Positions 7,183 to 14,734 of a DNA stretch of 64,000 bases are shown here, piece after piece. The stretch lies in assembly GCF_902499075.1 (NCBI RefSeq), contig NZ_CABVPP010000028.1:22213-86212 (forward strand). The letters are read 5' to 3'. The notes under the pieces were generated by a model, which was given only the letters and a program-made list of their open reading frames with translations, was not told the DNA's origin and made no database searches. The stretch comes from Burkholderia pseudomultivorans (lineage in GTDB: Bacteria > Pseudomonadota > Gammaproteobacteria > Burkholderiales > Burkholderiaceae). The translations under genes were made by a program, and so were the position numbers. Position 1 is the stretch's first letter. Each line of letters begins with the position of its first letter.

Positions 7183-8262
7183 ATGGTCAAGCATGCGGTA
7201 GCAGCAGCAGTCATCGGGATGGGCGCCGCGTCGGGCGCGTGGGCGCAGAGCAGCGTGGTGCTGTACGGCAGCCTCGATGCGGGCGTCGCGTACATCAACA
7301 ACGCCGGCGGCCACGCAAAATGGGCGATGATCCAGGGCAATACGCAGCCCGATCGCTGGGGCCTGAAAGGCAAGGAAGACCTGGGCGGCGGCCTGTCGGC
7401 GATCTTCCAGCTCGAAAACGGCTTCTATACGAACAACGGCCAGTTCGCGACCGCGAACACGATCTGGAACCGCGCGGCGTTCGTCGGCCTCAGCTCGGAC
7501 CGTTACGGCACGCTGACGCTCGGCCGCCAGACGCCGCTGTCGTTCGACTATCTCGATCCGCTCAGCACCGCCTATCTCGCGATGAGCTGGTATGCGTTCC
7601 ACCCCGGCAACATCGACGGGCTCGCCGCGACCGGCAACGTGCCGTACAACAATTCGGTCAAGTACCGCTCGCCGAGCTTCGCCGGTTTCTCGGCCGCGGC
7701 GACGATGGCGCTCGGCAACACGACGAACTTCTCGACCGGGAAATCGGTCGGCGTCGCGCTGAACTATGCGAACGGCCCGTTCAAGGCGTCGGCCGTCTAC
7801 TCGAACGAGCACGACCGCTCGATCCTGATCAGCCAGACGGGGATCGCCTCGTTCCAGGGGCAGAACACCGCGAACGGCTATATCGCGAACAAGGTCGAGA
7901 ACATCGGCGCGGGCGCGTCGTACCAGTTCGGCGACTTCCTCGTGCACGGCCTCTACACGCGCACGAAGATGCAGTCGAACGGCTATTCCGACACGTTCCA
8001 GAGCTACGACGCGGGCGTGAACTATCGCAGCAGCGCGTTCAACACGATCGCCGGCGGCGCCGCGACGACGACGCTGTCGGGCCGCCGCTGGACGCAGTTC
8101 GAGCTGGGCGACATCTATGCGCTGTCCAAGCGCACGCAGCTCTATGCGAACGTGCTGTACGAGCATGCGTCGGGCGGCGCCCAAGCGGCGTTCTTCACGG
8201 CCGGCGTGTCGAGCACCGCGAACCAGGTCGTCGTGCTGGCCGGGATCCATCACTCGTTCTGA
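7183..8262 (+). CDS. OmpC-type outer-membrane porin
   Basis: 359 residues. A signal peptide ends at GAWA/QSS (residues 1-21). The mature start QSSVVLYGSLDAGV and the final HHSF with terminal Phe are typical of 16-stranded Burkholderiales general porins. AGGAG lies seven bases before the ATG. The gene diverges from the Rieske operon and shares the palindromic operator arrangement, so it is probably the uptake channel for that pathway's substrate. It is followed by the terminator shared with the IclR gene. Confidence 0.93.
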   Translation: MVKHAVAAAVIGMGAASGAWAQSSVVLYGSLDAGVAYINNAGGHAKWAMIQGNTQPDRWGLKGKEDLGGGLSAIFQLENGFYTNNGQFATANTIWNRAAFVGLSSDRYGTLTLGRQTPLSFDYLDPLSTAYLAMSWYAFHPGNIDGLAATGNVPYNNSVKYRSPSFAGFSAAATMALGNTTNFSTGKSVGVALNYANGPFKASAVYSNEHDRSILISQTGIASFQGQNTANGYIANKVENIGAGASYQFGDFLVHGLYTRTKMQSNGYSDTFQSYDAGVNYRSSAFNTIAGGAATTTLSGRRWTQFELGDIYALSKRTQLYANVLYEHASGGAQAAFFTAGVSSTANQVVVLAGIHHSF

Positions 8263-8357
8263 CGGCGCGCGGGCACGCGCCGTGGCCGGCGGCGAGCCGG
8301 GTCCGGCCGGTCACGCGCGTGTGCCGCATCGATCGAGCGGCCCCGTGCCGGATGACG

Positions 8358-8399
8358 AAAACAAAAGGCCGGATCCTGTACAAGACAGGACCCGGCCTT
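8358..8399 (-). terminator. Rho-independent terminator of the downstream IclR gene
   Basis: A stem of about 15 bp (AAGGCCGG, one mismatch, TCCTGT; loop ACAAG) at 8365-8399 is followed on the minus strand by TTTTGTTTT. It terminates the minus-strand IclR gene. It lies 100 bases past the porin stop and may serve that gene as a bidirectional terminator. Confidence 0.8.
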
Positions 8400-8483
8400 C
8401 GTCGACTCGGTTCACGCAAGCCGTTGTTCGTTCATCGCCCGATGCAGGCGCGCCGGAACCGCAACAGCACGGCAACAGCACCG

Positions 8484-9425
8484 TCAGAACATCGCGACCT
8501 TGTGGCGCGCATGCGCGAAAGTCGGATCGCTCTCGAGCGGACGATAGTTCAGCCGCTGCGACAGGTCGACCGCCGCGCCGCACACGAGCTCGACGAGCCG
8601 CTCCTTCTCGCCCGCCTCGCCGATCTCCGAGCGCGGCACCGTCGCGGTAATCGCCGCGACGATCGAACCCGAATGGTCGCGCACCGGCGCGGTGACGGCC
8701 GAGATGCCGCTTTCGAACGCGGCCTCGCTGACCGCGTAGCCGAGCCGCGCATAGTGGCGCACGCGTTCGTACAGTTCGTCGACGGTGCCCGGCGTGCGCT
8801 CGGTGAACTGTTCGAGCCGTTTTTCCGGATAGAGCTGGCGCAGTGCGTCGCGCGTCAGGTCGCCCATCAGCACGTGGCCGTGGACGGTCGCATGCGCGGG
8901 CAGCCGCGTGCCGACATGCACCTTCACCGAGCCGAACATCGACGTATTGCTCTGCGCTTTCGCGACGAACACGACATCGCGCTGGTCGCGGATCAGCAGA
9001 TGCGTCGAGAAACCGGTCGTATCACGCAGCCGTTCGAGCACGGGCGTGCCGAGATCGGTCAGTTCGAGCGAGTTCAGGTATTCGAAGCCGAGACGCAGCA
9101 CGCCGACGCCGAGCCGGAAATAACGGTCGCCGTTCACGCGTTCGAGAAAGCCGAGCGCCTCGAGCGTCTGCAGCAGCCGGAACGTCGTGGTGCGCGGGAT
9201 GCCGATCCGCTTCGACAGTTCGGGCGCGCCGAGCACCGGCTCGCGCGCGGAGAATTCCGCGAGAATCCGCAGCCCGCGCTCGAGCCCCGGCACCAGATAG
9301 GACGATGCGCCGCCGGACGACTCGTCGTCGCCCGCCGCATGCGACGGCGCGGCGCTCGCGGCGGCGCCGGCTGTGGCGCGCGATGCGCTGGCCGGTCGTG
9401 CCGGCGGTTTCGGTGCGCCGCTCAT
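8484..9425 (-). CDS. IclR-family transcriptional regulator (second copy)
   Basis: About 313 residues from the ATG I chose (MSGAPK); an in-frame ATG seven codons earlier is equally possible, as neither has a strong ribosome site. A low-complexity Ala/Ser/Pro N-terminal tail of about 40 residues precedes the winged helix (PELSKRIGIPRTTTFRLLQ), then the IclR effector domain. It is closely similar to the in-operon regulator at 1925-2779 throughout; both contain the block VPGLERGLRILAEFS. Such a pair suggests duplication with divided roles, for example one repressor and one activator of the porin and Rieske promoters. It has its own terminator. Confidence 0.92.
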   Translation of the reverse strand: MSGAPKPPARPASASRATAGAAASAAPSHAAGDDESSGGASSYLVPGLERGLRILAEFSAREPVLGAPELSKRIGIPRTTTFRLLQTLEALGFLERVNGDRYFRLGVGVLRLGFEYLNSLELTDLGTPVLERLRDTTGFSTHLLIRDQRDVVFVAKAQSNTSMFGSVKVHVGTRLPAHATVHGHVLMGDLTRDALRQLYPEKRLEQFTERTPGTVDELYERVRHYARLGYAVSEAAFESGISAVTAPVRDHSGSIVAAITATVPRSEIGEAGEKERLVELVCGAAVDLSQRLNYRPLESDPTFAHARHKVAMF

Positions 9426-9741
9426 CGTAGTGTTGCCCCAGTGCACATGGACGAAATGGACTCGCTCAAGAGATATCCGCGATGAAGGATTATGGAATGC
9501 CGCTCCGGCCGGATCAACACGATCCGGCTCGCAGGCCGGTCGCGCCGACCGCCGGTGTGCGGGGCGGCGCCGGCCACATAGACTGACGCGATTGAAAGGA
9601 TATCAGCGATAGACGGGGCTGCCCACCGCGGGTCGCATCGAACGCGCACCGTCGGGCGCGGTGCGCCGGCAGTCGCTTCGTGCTGGATACCGGAAGCCCG
9701 GCGCGTCCCGCTTGCGCCGCAGCCCGGAGCGAGCGCCGCGA
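9426..9741. other. Intergenic region upstream of the IclR gene
   Basis: No gene is supported. Two imperfect 12-bp direct repeats, GATATCCGCGAT at 9472-9483 and GATATCAGCGAT at 9599-9610, differ at one base. They could be regulator half-sites, but nothing else supports that. Confidence 0.3.
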
Positions 9742-9948
9742 TCAGGCGATCACGGCGGCGCCGTACTCGGCGCGGGCGCGCTGGCCCGCCGCGTACGCTT
9801 CGGCTTCGCCACGGAAGCCTTCCCGGCTGAACGCAACGACCTTGACGCCAACCCCGGCCGCCCGCTTCACCGTCAGCGCCCATTGCCATCCACCGTCTTG
9901 TTCGAAGACGTGCAGCGAGGGTTCGAAGGATGAGTCCAGTACGGTCAC
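9742..9948 (-). CDS. Small hypothetical protein
   Basis: 68 residues, no signal peptide or membrane segment. It has a regular alternation typical of a small alpha/beta protein (GWQWALTVKRAAGVGVKVV) and third-position GC like neighbouring genes. The start is GTG, supported by AGGAG eight bases before it. I do not recognise a family. It stands alone between the IclR gene and the AlkB-type gene. Confidence 0.6.
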   Translation of the reverse strand: MTVLDSSFEPSLHVFEQDGGWQWALTVKRAAGVGVKVVAFSREGFRGEAEAYAAGQRARAEYGAAVIA

Positions 9949-10261
9949 GCGTTATGCTCCTGCCCGTCCGCATTGCATCGGCAACGCACGGGGCATGTCG
10001 AAAAGGTTTGCGCCGGACGTCGGCGCGCTTCAGCCATTCGATAGTCTAGTCAAGAAATGTTGCGACGCACCATCAGAGGTTTCACTCATCTATCGGAACC
10101 GGGCGGTCGATGAATCCGGTTGCAAGCCTTATGGCACGGGCCTCGGACGGGCATGCGACGGTATGACGGCGCGCTCGTGCGGCAACGTGCCGCATGCCCG
10201 GCCGGTTGCCCTCATTGGCCGTCCGTGGACCTCGAAACCGGGCAGTAGTCGGCGAGATACG
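9949..10261. other. Intergenic region, nothing recognised
   Basis: Less GC-rich than its surroundings around 10020-10120. I see no convincing gene, RNA or terminator. Confidence 0.3.
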
Positions 10262-10867
10262 CTACCGCCCCGTTCCCGCCGCTATCACCCGCCGGAACGT
10301 CAGGTTGACGCGCTCGCCCTGCACGGCCGGCGCCTTCGGCACGCGATGCTGCCATTCGGCCTGCGTACGGCCGCGCATCACGAGCAGGCTGCCGTGCGTG
10401 AGGCGATACGCGTGCGTGACGCCGGTCGCGCGATGCCGGAGATCGAACACGCGCATCGCGCCGAGGCTCACCGAGGCGATCACCGGCGCGTCGCCGAGCT
10501 CGGGCTCGTTGTCCGCATGCCAGCCGAGGCTGTCCTGCCCGTTGCGGTAGCGGTTGAGCAGCACGCTGTTGAAACGCGCGCCGCAGGTCGCCTCGACCGC
10601 GCGCTTCAGGTCGAGCACGGCGGGCGTCCACGGCGCCGGCACGTTGCGGATCCCCGAGTACAGGTAGACGGCATCGGGCTCGCCCTGCCATGCGGTGAGC
10701 CGCGGCAGCGGGATGCGGCCGCGCGGCGTGCGGATCGCGTCCTGGCGCCACGCGACCTCGCCGATCAGCGCGGCCAGCAGACGGTCGGCGTCCGGCGGCG
10801 CGAGCCAGTCCGGATACCAGTCCACGTCGGGAACGGGTGTATCGGCGAAAAGATCGGGCGTCGACAT
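10262..10867 (-). CDS. AlkB-type 2-oxoglutarate/Fe(II) dioxygenase (alkylated DNA repair)
   Basis: 201 residues from MSTPDLFADT; longer in-frame versions run into upstream non-coding sequence. The iron site is His117-x-Asp119 (WHADNE) plus His174 (WQHRVPK). The 2-oxoglutarate-binding C-terminal motif RVNLTFR has Arg186 and Arg192. The WHADNE context and short N terminus resemble the ALKBH2/3-like bacterial group rather than E. coli AlkB itself. It should oxidatively remove methyl groups from 1-methyladenine or 3-methylcytosine in DNA or RNA. It is transcribed alone, divergent from the nitroreductase. Confidence 0.9.
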   Translation of the reverse strand: MSTPDLFADTPVPDVDWYPDWLAPPDADRLLAALIGEVAWRQDAIRTPRGRIPLPRLTAWQGEPDAVYLYSGIRNVPAPWTPAVLDLKRAVEATCGARFNSVLLNRYRNGQDSLGWHADNEPELGDAPVIASVSLGAMRVFDLRHRATGVTHAYRLTHGSLLVMRGRTQAEWQHRVPKAPAVQGERVNLTFRRVIAAGTGR

Positions 10868-11112
10868 GGGGATGTGGACAGCGAACGGGCGGAAACGCCA
10901 TGCCTGCATACTAGCCAACGGCGCGCGGCGCTGCCATGCGATCTCGTTCGCGCTGGCCGTTGGCCGCTCACCGTTTGCCGTTGCCGCCGGCGGCAAACCG
11001 CCATGCGTCACGCTATCATCGCGGCATGTCGCAACGCGCCGCCCGCCGGCGCGCCGCTTTCGTTCACCACGCCCGCCGGCGCGAGCCGGCCGGCCGCTTC
11101 CCGGATCCCATC

Positions 11113-11697
11113 ATGACGCTCTCCGATTCCGCGCTCGACCAGTTGTTCCTCACGGCACGCACGCACAACGCGTGGCAGGACAAGCTGGTCGACGACGCGC
11201 TGCTGCACCGGTTGATCGACCTGACGAAATTCGGCCCGACCTCCGCGAACTCGAGCCCTGCCCGCTTCGTGTTCGTCAAGTCGCCCGACGCGAAGGCGCG
11301 CCTGAAACCCGCGCTGTCCGAAGGCAATCTCGCGAAGACGATGGCCGCGCCCGTCACCGTGATCGTCGGCATGGACCTCGCGTTCCACGATCATCTGCCG
11401 CGGCTGTTCCCGCACGCCGACGCGCGCAGCTGGTTCGCCGGCAACGATGCGCTGATCGAGGCCACCGCGTTCCGCAATTCGTCGCTGCAGGGCGCTTACC
11501 TGATCCTCGCCGCACGCGCGCTCGGCCTCGACGCGGGCCCGATGTCGGGCTTCGACGCCGCGAAGGTCGACGCCGCGTTCTTCGCGGGCACCACGATCCG
11601 GACCAACTTCCTCGTGAATCTCGGCTACGGCGATCCGGCCGGCCTGTTCCCGCGCAGCCCGCGCTTCGATTTCGACGATATCGCGCGCATCGAATGA
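11113..11697 (+). CDS. Nitroreductase-family protein, malonic semialdehyde reductase (RutE)-like
   Basis: 194 residues. The FMN-binding nitroreductase fold is indicated by [20 protein letters not shown] near the N terminus and [22 protein letters not shown] in the second half. Length and motifs fit the RutE/HadB group, which reduces malonic semialdehyde in pyrimidine breakdown. No other rut genes are nearby, so the in vivo substrate is open. I start at ATG 11113; longer in-frame extensions are low-complexity. The gene converges on the metallophosphoesterase with only eight bases between stop codons. Confidence 0.85.
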   Translation: MTLSDSALDQLFLTARTHNAWQDKLVDDALLHRLIDLTKFGPTSANSSPARFVFVKSPDAKARLKPALSEGNLAKTMAAPVTVIVGMDLAFHDHLPRLFPHADARSWFAGNDALIEATAFRNSSLQGAYLILAARALGLDAGPMSGFDAAKVDAAFFAGTTIRTNFLVNLGYGDPAGLFPRSPRFDFDDIARIE

Positions 11698-11705
11698 CCG
11701 GGCGC

Positions 11706-12854
11706 CTACGCCCCGCGCGTGAGCCGGATCAGCGTGATCTCGGAGCGCACGCCGAAGCGGTTCGGCGGCCCCCAGTAGCCGGTTCCGCGGCTCGTATAGA
11801 GCCACATGCCGCCGACGCGGCTCAGCCCGCCGATCACGGGCTGCTGCAGACGCACGAACGGCGGCCACGGCAGGAACTGGCCGCCGTGCGTGTGCCCCGA
11901 CAGTTGCACTGAAAAACCGGCGCGGCTCGCATGTTCCGCGCTGCGCGGCTGATGCGCGAGCAGGATCCGCGTGCCGACCTCGGCCGGCGCACCCGCCAGC
12001 GCGCGCGCCGGATCGCTGCGATGCGCCGGGTCGAAACCGCCCGCGGTGAAATCGGTCACGCCCGCGAGCACCGCACGCGCGCCGTCGTGCTCGATCAGCA
12101 CGTGCTCGTTCAGCAGCACCGTCAGGCCGATGCGCCGGAATTCGTCGATCCACGCATGCGCACCCGCGTAATACTCGTGGTTGCCCGTCACGAGAAAGCT
12201 GCCGTGGCGCGATCGCATCGTGCCGAGCGGCGCCGTATGCGCACGCAGGCGCTCGACCGAGCCGTCGACCACGTCGCCCGTCACCACGACGCAGTCGGCG
12301 TCGAGCGCGTTCACCGCGCGCACGATCCGCTCGACGTAAGGCCGCTTGATCGTCGGCCCGACGTGGATGTCGGACAGCTGCACGATCTTCAGGCCGTCGA
12401 GCGCGGCCGGCAGCCCCGCCACCGGAATCGACACGTACTTGACCGCCGCGGTGCGCCGCGCGCCGAAGAAGCCGATCGCCGTGACCAGCAGCGCACCGAC
12501 CAGCACGCCGAGCGCCGTGTCGGACGCGGCGCCGTTCCATGCGCCCGCACCCGGCAGATGCCGCCACAGGAACGCGCCGAGCAATACGAACTCGCGCAGG
12601 AAGGTCAGCACCAGCAGCGACGAGAAGAAGCCCATCGCGAGCGCGCCGGCCCAGCCGAACAAAGTCGCGGCCCAGCCTTCGTCGAAGCGGCGCGAGAACA
12701 TGCCGACCGGGATCAGCACGCAGAAGCTGGCCAGCACGAGCGCCGCAAGGGTCCGCGCGCCCGGTGAAGCGAATGCGTCGGGAATGATCCGCAACCCGAC
12801 GTACAGATGGAACAGCACACCGATTGCAATGAACCGGACAAAGAAACTTCGCAT
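11706..12854 (-). CDS. Membrane-anchored metallophosphoesterase
   Basis: 382 residues. The N-terminal part holds about four hydrophobic segments (8-27, 35-53, 64-85, 105-128), and the catalytic domain begins near 150. Metal-binding motifs are visible in order: DIHVG, GDVVDG, GNHEYY and GHTHGGQ, the calcineurin-like dimetal site. Family members resemble YkuE/YaeI-type phosphodiesterases acting at the membrane face. Start ATG 12854 has a GGGTGAG leader. The longer in-frame upstream extension has no membrane-protein character and is not used. Confidence 0.88.
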   Translation of the reverse strand: MRSFFVRFIAIGVLFHLYVGLRIIPDAFASPGARTLAALVLASFCVLIPVGMFSRRFDEGWAATLFGWAGALAMGFFSSLLVLTFLREFVLLGAFLWRHLPGAGAWNGAASDTALGVLVGALLVTAIGFFGARRTAAVKYVSIPVAGLPAALDGLKIVQLSDIHVGPTIKRPYVERIVRAVNALDADCVVVTGDVVDGSVERLRAHTAPLGTMRSRHGSFLVTGNHEYYAGAHAWIDEFRRIGLTVLLNEHVLIEHDGARAVLAGVTDFTAGGFDPAHRSDPARALAGAPAEVGTRILLAHQPRSAEHASRAGFSVQLSGHTHGGQFLPWPPFVRLQQPVIGGLSRVGGMWLYTSRGTGYWGPPNRFGVRSEITLIRLTRGA

Positions 12855-13403
12855 GGAGCACTCACCCTCGTGGCGATACCGCTTTCGCGATGCGCGTCGG
12901 GCGGGATCGCCGCGCTTCGCGCCGTACGCAGGATGGTACACATATCCATGACGTCCGCTCGTCCGGCCCGGACGGTGCGACGCTGCGGTGTCGTCGCCGG
13001 CCCCGGCACGATCGATTCGCGCCCGTTCGCGCGGCAACCCGCCGTTTTCGCGTCGATTCCGTCCGGTTCGCATGCCAATGCATCGCCCGCCCTTTCGTCT
13101 GACGATGTTTTACGGTCCGTTGGCAAACCTGCACGCCCCCATGCCGGCCGGCGCGCAGACAGCCGGGCCAGCGCTGCCGCAATGCACCGCCGAACCGGCA
13201 TCGACGCGGATATCGCGCCGCAGGCGGCCGCCTCGCGCCATACTGCGCGCGCCTTCCCGGCCCGCCATCCACGCACGCCGGACCGCTAGCCGCCGGCATC
13301 GCGCTGATTTATTATCGGCCCCATATCGCGCAACCGCCGTCGCGGCGACGGTTCGCGTTGCGCCGCGCCCGGCCTCCACTCCCATCGTCGAGCTCGTCAC
13401 ATC
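12855..13403. other. Intergenic region before the efflux operon
   Basis: About 550 bases between divergent genes. No gene is supported. An AT-rich patch near 13305-13316 (TTTATTAT) is the only promoter-like sequence and could serve the efflux operon at 13404. Confidence 0.35.
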
Positions 13404-13688
13404 ATGAGAAAAACAGCGCCGCTGCGCGTCGCCGCCATCCTGGTCCCTGCCATGCCGCTTGCCGGCTGTACCTCGCGCGGCGCCCCGTCGTTCGCGCTGT
13501 TCGGCGCGTACTTCCCGCTCTGGCTCGTCAGCGCGATCGTCGGCGTCATCGGCGCGATCGTCGCGCACCGCGTGTTCGTCGCGACTGGCTGGGCCGCCGT
13601 CGTGCCCTACCAGCTCGCCGTCTGCACCGCGATCGGGCTCGTGGTTGCCGTGATCGTGTGGCTCGCCGGCACGGGGCCGTTCGCATGA
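13404..13688 (+). CDS. YtcA-like small membrane lipoprotein
   Basis: 94 residues. A signal with lipobox LAGC (Cys at about 22) is followed by two hydrophobic segments, about 32-55 and 70-90. This small protein type regularly precedes HlyD and FUSC genes in proteobacterial efflux operons (YtcA/DUF1656-like), where its exact role is not settled. Its stop overlaps the next ATG by four bases (ATGA). It is the first gene of the four-gene operon. Confidence 0.85.
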   Translation: MRKTAPLRVAAILVPAMPLAGCTSRGAPSFALFGAYFPLWLVSAIVGVIGAIVAHRVFVATGWAAVVPYQLAVCTAIGLVVAVIVWLAGTGPFA

Positions 13689-14734
13689 AGGCCGCCGGAC
13701 TCTCCCGCCCGTCCGCGAAAGGCCGCGTGATCGCGCTGGCGATCGTCGCGCTCGGCATCGCGGCCCTCGCGTACGCGTATCACCGCACCACCGCCTACCC
13801 GTCCACCGACGACGCGTCGATCGACGCGGACGTCGTGCACGTCGCGTCGCCCGTCGGCGGGCGCATCGTGCGGCTCGCGGTGCACGAGAACCAGCGTGTC
13901 GCGAAAGGCGACCTGCTGTATGAAATCGATCCGGTGCCGTACCGGCTGACGGTCGCGCAGGCGCAGGCCGACGTCGAGCTCGCGCGCGCGTCGCTCGACA
14001 CGCGCCGCCGCTCGCTGATCGGCGAGCGCTCGAATGCGGCGGTCGCCGCCGAGCAGGTCAAGCGCGCGACGCAGAATCACGATCTCGCGACGCGCGACGT
14101 CGAGCGGCTCGCGCCGCTCGCCGCGCAGGGCTACGTGAGCGCGCAGCAGTTCGACCAGGCGAAGGTCCGGCAGCGCGACGCGGCCGTCTCGCTCGCGCAG
14201 GCGCAGGAGCAGCAGCGCGCGTCCGCGCAGACGATCGGCGACGAAGCCGACGCGATCGCGACGCTGCATGCGCGCGAAGCCGCACTGGCCCGCGCACAGC
14301 ACGCGCTCGAAGACACCGTCGTGCGCGCGCCGCACGACGGGCTCGTGACGGGCCTGACCGTGCTGGCCGGCGAAACCCTCGCGCCGAATCAGTCGATCTT
14401 CACGCTGATCGACGCCAGCGAATGGTTCGCCGTCGGCAACTTCCGCGAGACGTCGCTGAACCGCATCGCCGTCGGCGACTGCGCGACCGTCTATTCGATG
14501 ATCGACCGCGGCCGCCCGATGACGGGCAAGGTCGTCGGCATCGGCGCCGGCATCGCCGACAGCGATCGCATCAACCTGCCGCGCTCGCTGCCGATCGTGC
14601 AGCGTTCGGTGAACTGGGTGCATGTCGCGCAGCGCTTCCCGGTGCGCGTGAAGCTCGACGAACCCGACGCCGGACTCGTGCGGGTCGGCGCCAGCGCGAT
14701 CGTCGAGGTCCGGCATGGCTCGGCCTGCCGCTGA
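13685..14734 (+). CDS. HlyD-family periplasmic adaptor (membrane fusion protein)
   Basis: 349 residues. A single N-terminal membrane anchor (about 13-33) precedes a biotinyl-lipoyl-like half (VASPVGGRIVRLAVHENQ), a long alpha-helical hairpin rich in Ala/Gln/Arg (about 95-210) and the matching beta half (VRAPHDGLVTGL). This is the EmrA/AaeA type that links an inner-membrane pump to TolC. The start overlaps the YtcA stop by four bases and the 3' end overlaps the FUSC gene by 20, so translation is coupled. Confidence 0.93.
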   Translation: MKAAGLSRPSAKGRVIALAIVALGIAALAYAYHRTTAYPSTDDASIDADVVHVASPVGGRIVRLAVHENQRVAKGDLLYEIDPVPYRLTVAQAQADVELARASLDTRRRSLIGERSNAAVAAEQVKRATQNHDLATRDVERLAPLAAQGYVSAQQFDQAKVRQRDAAVSLAQAQEQQRASAQTIGDEADAIATLHAREAALARAQHALEDTVVRAPHDGLVTGLTVLAGETLAPNQSIFTLIDASEWFAVGNFRETSLNRIAVGDCATVYSMIDRGRPMTGKVVGIGAGIADSDRINLPRSLPIVQRSVNWVHVAQRFPVRVKLDEPDAGLVRVGASAIVEVRHGSACR

